Below, piece after piece: positions 32,980-41,576 of a stretch of 64,000 nt of DNA. The position numbers were made by a program, and so were the translations under genes. Position 1 is the stretch's first letter, and the number at the start of each line of letters is the position of its first letter. The DNA comes from Streptosporangium sp. NBC_01495 (GTDB taxonomy: Bacteria > Actinomycetota > Actinomycetes > Streptosporangiales > Streptosporangiaceae), in assembly GCF_036250735.1 (NCBI RefSeq), contig NZ_CP109430.1, forward strand, positions 7,440,001-7,504,000, given 5' to 3'. The notes beneath the pieces are model-generated. The model searched no databases. It was given only the letters and a program-made list of their open reading frames with translations, and was not told the origin of the DNA.

Positions 32980-33977
32980 TCCACTCCCAGCGCGACACCT
33001 GGGTACGGGCGGAGGACGCCAGCGCGATCGGTGCCCTCCGCCGTGCCGCCGTGACGCTCGCCGAGATCCGGGGATTCAACGAGGAGGACACCGGGCGGGT
33101 CGCCGTCGCGGTGAGCGAGGCCGCGTCGAACCTGGTCAAGCACGCGACCGAGGGGGTCATGCTGATCCGCCCGCATCCGGAGCTGGACTCGGCGGTGGAG
33201 GTCCTCGCGATCGACCGAGGGCCGGGGATGCAGGACGTCTCCCGCGCCCTGCGCGACGGCTACTCCACGGCCGGCACGCTCGGCATCGGGCTGGGCGGCA
33301 TCGCCCGGATGGCCAGCGGGTACGAGGTTCACTCCATACCCGGCCGGGGCACGGTGCTCGGCATGTACTTCGCCGCGCAGGGCGCTCCGCGGCCCCCGTC
33401 CCGGGTGAGCGGCCTGACCCGCCCGATCGGCGAGGAGACCGTCTGCGGCGACGCGTTCGTGGTCATGGAGGAGGGCGCCACGACGACCGTGATGCTCTGC
33501 GACGGCCTCGGCCACGGCCCCGCGGCCGCCCAGGCCTCCCAGGAGGCGGTGCGGCTCTTCCTGCGGCACGCCGACCTCGCCCCCGTCACCGCCCTGGAGC
33601 GCATCCACACCGGTCTCGGTCACACCAGGGGCGGCGCGGTCGCCGTGGCCCGCGTCGACGGCGCCGCGGGCACCGTGAGCTTCGCCGGCCTCGGTAACGT
33701 CTCCGCGTGGATCGCCCACAACGACGGCCGCCAGGGGATGATCTCGGTCCCGGGCATCGCCGGGCACAAGGCCAGGACCCTGCGCCAGTACGAGTACGCC
33801 GTGCCGCCGCACAGCGTCGTCCTGCTCCACTCCGACGGCCTGACCGAACGCTGGGACATCACCTCCTACCCCGGCCTCGTCACGCGCCTCCCCTCCGTCG
33901 TCGCCGGCACGCTGCTGCGCGAGGCCGGGACCCGCAGGGACGACGCCTGCGTGGTCGCCGTCAGGCCGGGCACATGA
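32967..33977 (+). CDS. GHKL kinase-PP2C phosphatase fusion (RsbW/T-like + RsbX-like)
   Basis: A 336-aa two-domain protein. Residues 1-140 are an RsbT/RsbW-type GHKL ATPase (N-box SEAASNLVKHA, G1 DRGPGM, G2 GTLGIGLGG). Residues 145-336 are a short PP2C-type domain (METAL-binding Asp in CGDAFVV and CDGLGHGPAAA, then HSDGLTERWD and RRDDACVVAV), the size of RsbX, which resets the stressosome by removing phosphate from RsbS/RsbR. A kinase and phosphatase in one chain could tune both directions of the switch. Start and stop overlap its neighbours by 13 and 4 bp. Confidence 0.88.
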   Translation: MGALIHSQRDTWVRAEDASAIGALRRAAVTLAEIRGFNEEDTGRVAVAVSEAASNLVKHATEGVMLIRPHPELDSAVEVLAIDRGPGMQDVSRALRDGYSTAGTLGIGLGGIARMASGYEVHSIPGRGTVLGMYFAAQGAPRPPSRVSGLTRPIGEETVCGDAFVVMEEGATTTVMLCDGLGHGPAAAQASQEAVRLFLRHADLAPVTALERIHTGLGHTRGGAVAVARVDGAAGTVSFAGLGNVSAWIAHNDGRQGMISVPGIAGHKARTLRQYEYAVPPHSVVLLHSDGLTERWDITSYPGLVTRLPSVVAGTLLREAGTRRDDACVVAVRPGT

Positions 33978-35656
33978 CCGGGGACGAGCTGATCCGGATC
34001 CAGGTCCGGGACGACCAGGACGTCTTCGCCATGCGCAAGCTGGGCCGCGAGGTGGCGGAGAGCGTCGGGCTGGAGGCCCAGGACCAGATCCGGGTGGCCA
34101 CCGCGCTGAGCGAGATCGGCAGGGAGCTCGTCGAGGCGGGGACCGACGCCTCCGTCGCCTTCCGGCTGGAGCGGGACGCCCTGCTCGTCGCGGTCGACTT
34201 CTCGGCGAAGACCGACTTCCGCCCTTCGGACGGCGTGACGCTGGCGGGGCGTCTCGTCGACCTCATCGAGCTCGATCCCGCCGAGGGAAGAATAAGCATG
34301 GTCAAACGGCTCCCGCAGGGCCGCAAGCCGAGACTCTCGGCGGAGGAGATCCGCGCCAGGCTGGCCGCGGCGGCGCCCACCACGGCTCTGGACGAGCTAC
34401 GCAGGCAGAACCGCGAGCTCGCCGAGACCCTGGAGGAGGTCCTGCAGCTCAACACCGAGCTGCAGGAGACCAACCAGGGGGTGCTCGCGCTCTACAACCA
34501 GCTGTCGGAGGAGCTGGAGGAGACCAACCGCGGCGTCGTGGCGCTCTACGCCGAGTTGGACGAGAAGTCCGCGCAGCTCCGGGCGGCGAGCGACGCGAAG
34601 AACAGGTTCTGGGCCACCGTCAGCCACGAGCTGCGCACCCCTCTCAACTCGATCATCGGCCTGGTCCGCCTCCTGGTGGGACCCGGCGGGGAGCCCCTGG
34701 CCGCCGAGCAGTCCCATCAGATCAACCTCATCGGCTCCTCGGCGGAGACGCTCCTGTCGCTGGTGAGCGAGCTGCTCGACATGGCGAAGGCCGAGGCGGG
34801 CAGACTCGACCCCCAGCCCTCCATGGTCGACCTGGTGGCCCTGGCCGAACGGCTGCGCATGACGCTGCACCCCACCAGCGGCAACGACGGGGTGACGCTC
34901 ACGGTGGAGGTCTCGCAGGTGCCGCCGGAGATGCTGGTGGACGAGGTGATGCTCACCCGGATCCTGCGCAACCTGCTCTCCAACGGGCTGAAGTTCACCG
35001 AGCACGGCGAGGTCAGGCTGGAGGCGAGCCTCGACGCGACCACCCACGATCTGGTCTTCACCGTGACCGACACGGGAATAGGCGTGCCCGAGGAGCACCT
35101 TGAACGCGTCTTCGAGGAGTTCTTCCAGGTGCCGGGGCCGATCCAGGTGCGGAGCAAGGGGACGGGGCTCGGCCTGCCGTACGCCCGCCGGCTGGCGGAG
35201 GCGCTGGGCGGCGCGCTGCACCTGACCAGCGTCGCGGGGTCCGGCACCACGGCCACCCTGAGGCTGCCCTACCGGCACGACGGGGCTCCGGTGACCGGCC
35301 GGTTGCTCGTCGTGGACGACGACGAGGAGTTCCGCGCCACCGTACGGCGGATGCTCACCGGGTTCGCCGCGCACATCGACGAGGCCTCCGACGGCCTGAG
35401 AGCGCTGGAGATGATGAGGGAGAACCCGCCCGACATCGCCCTGGTGGACCTGTTGATGCCCCGCCTCGACGGCACCGCGCTGATGCTGCGGATGTCCGAC
35501 GACGAGCGGCTGCGCCAGGTGCCGGTGATCGTCGTGACCGTCGCCACGGCGCGCCAGGCCCCCGACGGCGCGCACATGGTGATCTCCAAGCAGGGGCTCC
35601 GCCGCGACACTCTTCTGGAGGCGATCGGAAGCGCCCTGGGACACGTCGATGAGTAG
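33974..35656 (+). CDS. Hybrid sensor histidine kinase with RsbT-like N-domain
   Basis: A 560-aa cytosolic protein: an RsbT-like domain (1-115), a coiled coil (140-205, ELQETNQGVLALYNQLSEEL), HisKA with His218 in SHELRTPLN, HATPase (LLSNGLKF, DTGIGVP, GTGLGLPYARRLAEALGG) and a receiver (RLLVVDDDEEF, phospho-Asp in ALVDLLMPRLDG). The RsbT-like part resembles RsbT up to the N-box, but SEIGREL replaces SELARNAL, so the metal-binding Asn is Glu51, and the G-boxes are missing; it is probably a binding module. No membrane helix is present. It starts in the previous stop (ATGA). Confidence 0.88.
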   Translation: MTGDELIRIQVRDDQDVFAMRKLGREVAESVGLEAQDQIRVATALSEIGRELVEAGTDASVAFRLERDALLVAVDFSAKTDFRPSDGVTLAGRLVDLIELDPAEGRISMVKRLPQGRKPRLSAEEIRARLAAAAPTTALDELRRQNRELAETLEEVLQLNTELQETNQGVLALYNQLSEELEETNRGVVALYAELDEKSAQLRAASDAKNRFWATVSHELRTPLNSIIGLVRLLVGPGGEPLAAEQSHQINLIGSSAETLLSLVSELLDMAKAEAGRLDPQPSMVDLVALAERLRMTLHPTSGNDGVTLTVEVSQVPPEMLVDEVMLTRILRNLLSNGLKFTEHGEVRLEASLDATTHDLVFTVTDTGIGVPEEHLERVFEEFFQVPGPIQVRSKGTGLGLPYARRLAEALGGALHLTSVAGSGTTATLRLPYRHDGAPVTGRLLVVDDDEEFRATVRRMLTGFAAHIDEASDGLRALEMMRENPPDIALVDLLMPRLDGTALMLRMSDDERLRQVPVIVVTVATARQAPDGAHMVISKQGLRRDTLLEAIGSALGHVDE

Positions 35657-37232
35657 GAACGAGGCGACGGTACTGGTCGTGGACGACACCCCGACCAAGC
35701 TGTACATCCTGTCGAGCTGGCTGCGGCGCTCGGGACACCAGGTCGTGCAGGCCACCGGCGGCATGGAGGCGCTCGCGAAGGTCAGGGAGCTCCGGCCGGA
35801 CCTCGTCGTCCTGGACGTACGGCTGCCCGACATCAGCGGCTACGAGGTCTGCGAGCAGATCAAGGCGGACCCGGTGACGTCATCCATCCCGGTCATCCAG
35901 ATCTCCGGGGCCGCGATCACCCCGGCCGACCGGGCCCAGGGGCTCGAACGCGGGGCGGACGCCTACCTGGCCGAACCGGTCGAGCCGGACGAGTTCGCCG
36001 CGACGGTCGAGGCCACGCTGCGCTACTACCGCGCCCGGCAACGGGCCGAGCTGATGGCAGGCCGGCTGGCCGCCCTCACCGAGGTCACGCTCTCGATGAA
36101 CTCCGCCGAGACGTTCGACGAGCTCCTCACCACGGCCGTCGAGGGAGCCTCGCGGATCCTGGGACGGCGGGCGGGCACACTCGCCCTGCCCCCTGACGGC
36201 CGGACCCGCAGGTTCTCCGCCACCCCTCCGGAGAACACCGCCGTCGCCAAGGTCGCGGCGCCGGAAACACTGCCCAGGCTGAGCGCGATGTCCCTGGGCG
36301 CCTCCGCCGGAACCCAGGTCTTCACCGTCCCGGCCGCCGAGTGGACGAGGCTGGCGCCCGACACGACACTCGACGGCGACGTCTCGGCCGTGATCTGCCG
36401 CACCAAGCTGGGCAGGCCCCCCGTCTACCTCGGGGTGGTGGAGGTGCCGCCGCTCGACGCCGACGAGTCCAACGTGCTGCGCCAGCTCGGTCAGGCCCTC
36501 GCCCTCGCCGTGGACGCGCTGCGGGCGTACGCCGAGGAGCACGCGATCGCCCTCACCCTGCAGCGCAGCCTGCTGCCGGCGCGGATCCCCGAGACCCCCG
36601 GGCTCACGATCAGCTGGCGGTACCAGCCGGCGGTCGACAACGTCGAGGTCGGCGGCGACTTCTACGAGGTCCTGCGGCTGGGCCACCGGGTGCTCATCGC
36701 CATCGGCGACGTCCAGGGACACTCGCTGCTGGCCGCCACCGTCATGGCGGAGCTGCGCCACGCGCTGCGCGCCTCCGTCATCGGCACCTCGGACCTCGGC
36801 GCGTCGATGGCACTGCTCAACGAGGTGCTGCGGCGCTACCACCCCGGCATGACCGCCACCGTGTGCCTGCTCCTGATCGACCCGGCGACCGGGGAGATGG
36901 AGGTCTCGAACGCGGGGCACATCCCGCCCCTCCTCATCGCGGACGGCCACGCCCGCTACCACCGCCTGGGCAATCTCCTGCTGGGAGTGGCCGAGGAGAC
37001 CTACCGGGTCGACCGAGTGAACGTCCCCGAGGGAGGTTCGGTGCTGATGTTCACCGACGGCCTCATCGAGGACCGCGACAAGCTGCTCGACGAGAGCCTG
37101 GAGATCGTGCGGCACCTGGCGGAGCGGGTGGAGGAGGACCTGGAGGTCTTCTGCGACCGGCTGATCGAGCGGTTCGGCGCCAGGGAGGACGACGTGGCGC
37201 TGGTGATGTTCCGGCGCGAGAGGCGTCACTGA
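35649..37232 (+). CDS. Response regulator with SpoIIE/RsbU-type PP2C phosphatase output
   Basis: A 527-aa protein: receiver domain (residues 1-125, LVVDDTPTKLYIL, phospho-Asp in LVVLDVRLPDISG), a GAF-like middle (150-300) and a C-terminal PP2C domain (LQRSLLPARIP, NVEVGGDFYEV, AIGDVQGHSLLAA, FTDGLIEDRD, REDDVALVMF). Such proteins dephosphorylate STAS anti-sigma antagonists and release a sigma factor. It is the last gene, overlaps the histidine kinase by 8 bp and is probably its output as well as a target of free RsbT. A large perfect palindrome follows. Confidence 0.9.
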   Translation: MSRNEATVLVVDDTPTKLYILSSWLRRSGHQVVQATGGMEALAKVRELRPDLVVLDVRLPDISGYEVCEQIKADPVTSSIPVIQISGAAITPADRAQGLERGADAYLAEPVEPDEFAATVEATLRYYRARQRAELMAGRLAALTEVTLSMNSAETFDELLTTAVEGASRILGRRAGTLALPPDGRTRRFSATPPENTAVAKVAAPETLPRLSAMSLGASAGTQVFTVPAAEWTRLAPDTTLDGDVSAVICRTKLGRPPVYLGVVEVPPLDADESNVLRQLGQALALAVDALRAYAEEHAIALTLQRSLLPARIPETPGLTISWRYQPAVDNVEVGGDFYEVLRLGHRVLIAIGDVQGHSLLAATVMAELRHALRASVIGTSDLGASMALLNEVLRRYHPGMTATVCLLLIDPATGEMEVSNAGHIPPLLIADGHARYHRLGNLLLGVAEETYRVDRVNVPEGGSVLMFTDGLIEDRDKLLDESLEIVRHLAERVEEDLEVFCDRLIERFGAREDDVALVMFRRERRH

Positions 37233-37265
37233 CCGCCTCCTTCGCGCCCGGAAGGGACGGGCCTT

Positions 37266-37307
37266 CCCTGTCTTTCCGGCCGCACATGTGCGGCCGGAAA
37301 GACAGGG
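37266..37307. terminator. Perfect 42-bp palindrome, bidirectional terminator
   Basis: Two 21-bp arms meet at GCACATGTGC with no unpaired bases (centre between 37286 and 37287). It fills the gap between the convergent REC-PP2C gene (stop 37232) and hflX (stop 37313), 33 bp and 5 bp away, so it can end transcripts from both sides. Confidence 0.88.
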
Positions 37308-37312
37308 GCGGG

Positions 37313-38788
37313 TCAGACCGCGGTCTCGACCGGTTTGGCGGTCTTCTCCAGCTCGGCGAACAGGCCGGGCAGGACCCTGGCGTGCAGGACCGTGCCGTCC
37401 CCGGTGTGCTCGACGCCGAGGACCTCGCCTTCCTTGTGCGCCCGGGAGATCAGGTCGCCGCGCTCGTACGGCACGAGAAGCCTGACCTCCTGGTCGAAGC
37501 GGGGCAGCTCCCGCTCGATCACGGCCCTCAGCTCGTCGAGCCCGGCGCCGGTGCGGGCCGAGACCACGACGGTGTGCTTCTCCTTCGCGGTCAGCTGGGC
37601 CAGCACCACCGGGTCGGCGGCGTCGGCCTTGTTGATGACCACGATCTCGGGGATGTCTCCGGCGCCCTCGATGTCGCCGAGCACCTCGCGCACCGCGGCG
37701 AGCTGCGACTCGGGGTCGGGGTGCGAGCCGTCGACCACGTGCAGGATCAGGTCGGCGTCGCCGACCTCCTCCAGCGTGGAGCGGAACGCCTCGACGAGCT
37801 GGTGCGGCAGGTGCCGGACGAATCCGACGGTGTCGGCCAGCGTGAACAGGCGGCCGTCGGGCGTGTGCGCCCTGCGGACCGTCGGGTCGAGCGTGGCGAA
37901 CAGAGAGTCCTCGACCAGCACTCCCGCGCCGGTCAGCCGGTTCAGCAGCGAGGACTTGCCCGCGTTGGTGTATCCGGCGATGGCCACGGCGGGAACCTCG
38001 CGCTGCAGGCGCCGCGAGCGCTTGGTCACGCGGGCGGTGGTCATCTCGCCGATCTGGCGGCGCAGCTTGGCCATCCGCTCGCGGATCCGGCGGCGGTCCA
38101 GCTCGATCTTGGTCTCACCGGGACCGCGACCGCCCATGCCGACGCCGCCCGCGGCGCGACCGCCGACCTGGCGTGACAGGTTGCCACCCCAGCCTCGCAG
38201 GCGCGGCAGCAGGTAGTTGAGCTGCGCGAGCTCGACCTGCGCCTTGCCCTCGCGGCTCTTGGCGTGCTGGGCGAAGATGTCGAGGATCAGCATGGTCCGG
38301 TCGATGACCTTGACCTTGACGATCTCCTCGAGCTGGCGGAGCTGGCCGGGGCTCAGCTCTCCGTCGCACACCACGGTGTCGGCACCGGTGGCGGAGACGA
38401 TGTCGGCGAGCTCCTGCGCCTTGCCCGAACCGATGTAGGTCGCGGTGTCGGGCTTCTGCCGGCGCTGGATCAGCCCCTCCAGAACCTCCGAACCCGCGGT
38501 CTCGGCGAGGAGCTTCAGCTCCAGGAGGGAGTTTTCGGCGTCGGTCGCCGTACCGGAGGTCCAGACGCCGACCAGGACGACCCGCTCAAGTCGCAGCTGG
38601 CGGTATTCGACCTCGGTGACGTCTTCCAGCTCCGTGGAGAGGCCCGCCACCCGGCGGAGCGCCTGGCGCTCGGCCAGATCCATCTCTCCGTTGTCGAGCA
38701 GGTCGTCGAATCGGTCGAGGTCCAGCGGCTCACGAGTGTCTATGTCGTCGCTCCATTCAGATGGTTGGTGCGCATGCGTTCTTCTCAT
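37313..38788 (-). CDS. hflX: Ribosome-splitting GTPase HflX
   Basis: A 491-aa GTPase that splits stalled or stressed 70S ribosomes. The N-terminal HflX domain (VVLVGVWTSGTATDAENSL, TYIGSGKAQELADI) is followed by the Arg-rich helix linker (GGRGPGETKIELDRRRI) and the G domain with GYTNAGKSSLLNRL, DTVGFV and NKADA. Length fits actinomycete HflX, with an acidic N-terminal extension of about 60 residues. It normally lies near miaA-dapF, which here are about 22 kb away on the same strand. Confidence 0.95.
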   Translation of the reverse strand: MRRTHAHQPSEWSDDIDTREPLDLDRFDDLLDNGEMDLAERQALRRVAGLSTELEDVTEVEYRQLRLERVVLVGVWTSGTATDAENSLLELKLLAETAGSEVLEGLIQRRQKPDTATYIGSGKAQELADIVSATGADTVVCDGELSPGQLRQLEEIVKVKVIDRTMLILDIFAQHAKSREGKAQVELAQLNYLLPRLRGWGGNLSRQVGGRAAGGVGMGGRGPGETKIELDRRRIRERMAKLRRQIGEMTTARVTKRSRRLQREVPAVAIAGYTNAGKSSLLNRLTGAGVLVEDSLFATLDPTVRRAHTPDGRLFTLADTVGFVRHLPHQLVEAFRSTLEEVGDADLILHVVDGSHPDPESQLAAVREVLGDIEGAGDIPEIVVINKADAADPVVLAQLTAKEKHTVVVSARTGAGLDELRAVIERELPRFDQEVRLLVPYERGDLISRAHKEGEVLGVEHTGDGTVLHARVLPGLFAELEKTAKPVETAV

Positions 38789-38936
38789 ATGAGTGAACGC
38801 CCGAACACCCCGGGTCTCTTCCCCCCGATGGTGCCACGGGAACCCCTACGCCATCACCTGGTTATCACCACTTCGTCCCCGCCGGGACGCGAACGCCCCC
38901 GATCGGGGCGCCGGGGAACGGCTCGGGGGCGCGGCC

Positions 38937-39626
38937 TCAGGAAAGCAGGACCTCGGCGTCGCCGGAGCCGGTCCTCAGCGTGACCTTGCGGGGCGAGGAG
39001 GGGTCCTTGGTCACCTCCACGATCTTGTCCCCGGAGCCGGTCTCGGCGGTGACGTCGTAGCCGCCCTTGGGAAGATACGCGGCGACGTCGCCGTTCCCGG
39101 TCTCGAGCCGCACCCCCTCGGGCGCGGCGGAGAATCTCGCCTCGATGTCGCCGGAGCCGGTGTCGGCGGTGAACCGCTTGGAGTTCAGGCCGCCGGCCTC
39201 GATGTCGCCCGAGCCGCTCGCGGCGGTCACCTCCCCGGTCAGCCCGCGCAGCGTGATGGTGCCCGAGCCGGTGTCGAGCTTGGCGGTGAGGCCCGGCGGG
39301 ATCTCGACCTTGTAGTCGACCGAGCAGCTCATCCCCTCGCAGTTCTCGCGCAGGGTGAGCGTGCCGCCGTCCACCGGGTGCTCGGTGACGGGCTTCTGCC
39401 CGCGCCAGTGGAGGGTCTCGGTCACGCGGACGGCCTGGCGGCCCGACTCGACGATCACGATGTCACCCGAGCCGGTGGCGGCGTCCAGGACCGCCAGCTC
39501 GCCGGTGACGTCGTAGGAGACGACCTCCTGCTGCCGGTCGCGGAAGTCGAGGGCGAGGTCGCCGCACCCCGAGAGGACGAACACCGATCCCAGGACCGCC
39601 CCTGCGACGACCATGTTCTTCTTCAT
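38937..39626 (-). CDS. DUF4097 lipoprotein
   Basis: A 229-aa exported lipoprotein: signal peptide KKNMVVAGAVLGSVFVLSGC with lipobox LSGC, then a DUF4097 beta-strand domain with repeated TGSGD turns (ATGSGDIVI, DTGSGTITL, ASGSGDIEA, DTGSGDIEA, ETGSGDKIV, RTGSGDAEV), probably a beta-solenoid. The role of the family is unknown. Cys in CEGMSC may form a disulphide. It is transcribed toward hflX and has its own upstream region shared with the divergent malate synthase gene. Confidence 0.85.
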   Translation of the reverse strand: MKKNMVVAGAVLGSVFVLSGCGDLALDFRDRQQEVVSYDVTGELAVLDAATGSGDIVIVESGRQAVRVTETLHWRGQKPVTEHPVDGGTLTLRENCEGMSCSVDYKVEIPPGLTAKLDTGSGTITLRGLTGEVTAASGSGDIEAGGLNSKRFTADTGSGDIEARFSAAPEGVRLETGNGDVAAYLPKGGYDVTAETGSGDKIVEVTKDPSSPRKVTLRTGSGDAEVLLS

Positions 39627-39832
39627 GTGCCCAATCCTCGATTTCCCGGGAAGTCTTCACTTCCCAACATGCGGCCGGCCCGTTCCCTCCCTCTGCCGAG
39701 GGCGCTGATCTCACTCTGTCCGAGCGGGCCTCCCAGATCATCGGGGAATCCCCGGAGCGACCCCTGAGGGGGACCCTGCCTTTGACCGGTAACCGACCCT
39801 CAAGTAGCGTCGATTCCACAATTCAGAATTGC

Positions 39833-39851
39833 TTTTCCACCATATGGAAAA
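39833..39851. promoter_or_regulatory. Inverted repeat TTTTCCA-N5-TGGAAAA before malate synthase
   Basis: TTTTCCA (39833-39839) and TGGAAAA (39845-39851) form perfect arms around CCATA, followed by a second ATGGAAA. TGGAAA half-sites are typical of IclR-family operators such as that of the glyoxylate operon. The site is 30 bp upstream of the malate synthase start, suitable for repression, and an IclR gene lies in the same region (46436). Confidence 0.55.
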
Positions 39852-39880
39852 CATGGAAAGTCGCGAGGAAAAGAGGACTC

Positions 39881-41467
39881 ATGGACGGCGTTGAGATCGG
39901 CGGTCCCATCCAGGACCGCTTCGACGAGATCCTCACGCCGGAGGCACTGGCCTTCGTGGCCACCCTCCAGCGCGAGTTCGACGGCCGACGTCTGGAGCTG
40001 CTGGAGGCCCGCCGGGCCCGCCAGGCGGAGCTGTCGGCGGGCGGCACCCTCGACTTCCTGCCGGAGACCCGGCACGTGCGCGAGTCCGATTGGCACGTCG
40101 CCCCGCCCGCGCCCGGCCTGGTGGACCGCCGCGTGGAGATCACCGGCCCCGTCGACCGGAAGATGACGATCAACGCACTGAACTCGGGCGCCAAGGTCTG
40201 GCTGGCGGACTTCGAGGACGCCAACGCTCCCACCTGGGAGAACACCATCAGCGGCCAGCTCAACCTGCGCGACGCGCTCGACCGGACCCTCGACTTCTCC
40301 GCCGGGGAGAAGAGCTACGCCCTCAAGCCGGACACCGAGCTCGCCACCATCGTGGTCCGGCCCCGCGGCTGGCACCTGGACGAGAAGCACCTCACCCTCG
40401 ACGGCCGCCCGTTCTCCGCCTCCCTCGTCGACTTCGGCCTCTACCTCTTCCACTCGGCACAGCGGCAGATGGCCAAGGGCAGGGGCCCGTACTTCTACCT
40501 GCCGAAGATCGAGTCGCACCTGGAGGCCCGCCTCTGGAACGACGTCTTCGTCAGGGCCCAGGAACTGCTCGGCATCCCCCACGGGACGATCCGGGCGACG
40601 GTGCTCATCGAGACCTACCCGGCCGCGTTCGAGATGGACGAGATCCTCTACGAGCTCCGCGACCACTCCGCGGGCCTCAACGCCGGCCGCTGGGACTACC
40701 TCTTCAGTGTGATCAAGAAGTTCCGCACCCGTGGCCGCGAGTTCCTGCTGCCCGAGCGCAACGCCGTGACGATGACCGCCCCGTTCATGCGCGCCTACAC
40801 CGAGCTGCTGGTCCGCACCTGCCACCGGCGCGGAGCCCATGCCATCGGCGGGATGGCCGCGTTCATCCCCTCCCGCCGCGACCCCGAGGTCAACAAGGTC
40901 GCCCTGGAGAAGGTCACCGCCGACAAGACCCGCGAGTCCGGCGACGGTTTCGACGGCTCGTGGGTGGCGCACCCCGACCTCGTGCCGATCTGCCGCGACG
41001 TCTTCGACGCCGTCCTCGACGACCGGCCGAACCAGCTTCACCGCCTGCGCGAGGACGTCTCCGTCTCCGCCGCCGACCTGCTCGCGGTCTCCAAGACCCC
41101 CGGCGACATCACCGAGGCGGGGCTGCGCAACAACGTGGACGTGGCGCTGCGCTACCTGGCCGCCTGGATGGGCGGGCTGGGCGCGGTGGCGATCCACAAC
41201 CTGATGGAGGACGCGGCGACCGCCGAGATCTCCCGTTCCCAGATCTGGCAGTGGATCCACAACGGCATCGAGCTCGCCGACACCGGCGCCGTGGTGACCA
41301 GGGAGCTGGTCGAGGAGATCATCGACGAGGAGCTCGCCAAGATCGAGGCGGAACCCGGCTACGACGAGGCCCGCTACGGTCAGGCCACCGCCCTGTTCAA
41401 GGAGGTCGCCCTAGACGACGACTTCGCGGAGTTCCTTACCCTCCCGGCCTATGCGCGTATGCCGTGA
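39881..41467 (+). CDS. aceB: Malate synthase A
   Basis: Condenses glyoxylate with acetyl-CoA to L-malate. The 528-aa protein is of the A/G-long form: LADFEDANAPTWENTISGQ (the catalytic acid region), GRGPYFYLPKIESHLEARLW, ATVLIETYPAAFEMDEILYELR, GGMAAFIPSRRDPEVN and MEDAATAEISRSQIWQWIHN. ATG at 39881 follows AAGAGGACTC. It is located 0.8 kb before the glycolate oxidase genes, which make its substrate. No isocitrate lyase gene is in the window, so the glyoxylate here may come mainly from glycolate. Confidence 0.95.
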   Translation: MDGVEIGGPIQDRFDEILTPEALAFVATLQREFDGRRLELLEARRARQAELSAGGTLDFLPETRHVRESDWHVAPPAPGLVDRRVEITGPVDRKMTINALNSGAKVWLADFEDANAPTWENTISGQLNLRDALDRTLDFSAGEKSYALKPDTELATIVVRPRGWHLDEKHLTLDGRPFSASLVDFGLYLFHSAQRQMAKGRGPYFYLPKIESHLEARLWNDVFVRAQELLGIPHGTIRATVLIETYPAAFEMDEILYELRDHSAGLNAGRWDYLFSVIKKFRTRGREFLLPERNAVTMTAPFMRAYTELLVRTCHRRGAHAIGGMAAFIPSRRDPEVNKVALEKVTADKTRESGDGFDGSWVAHPDLVPICRDVFDAVLDDRPNQLHRLREDVSVSAADLLAVSKTPGDITEAGLRNNVDVALRYLAAWMGGLGAVAIHNLMEDAATAEISRSQIWQWIHNGIELADTGAVVTRELVEEIIDEELAKIEAEPGYDEARYGQATALFKEVALDDDFAEFLTLPAYARMP

Positions 41468-41487
41468 CATGACCATTCCGACGGTGC

Positions 41488-41515
41488 GGAATCCTCATCC
41501 CCCGGCGGGGATTCC
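41488..41515 (+). terminator. Terminator after malate synthase
   Basis: GGAATCC (41488-41494) and GGATTCC (41509-41515) are perfect arms with an internal CCCC/GGGG pairing around CGGC. It starts 20 bp after the stop codon and separates malate synthase from the DUF1016 gene. Confidence 0.65.
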
Positions 41516-41576
41516 TCACTCCGGGCGGTCACCCCGGACGGATGCGGACGCCGGGCCCAGTGGATACTTTGCGTGC

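Noticed and set aside
38897..38908. CCCCGATCGGGG as a terminator of the DUF4097 gene
   Set aside because: Short palindrome without loop or T-run; could form by chance at this GC content.
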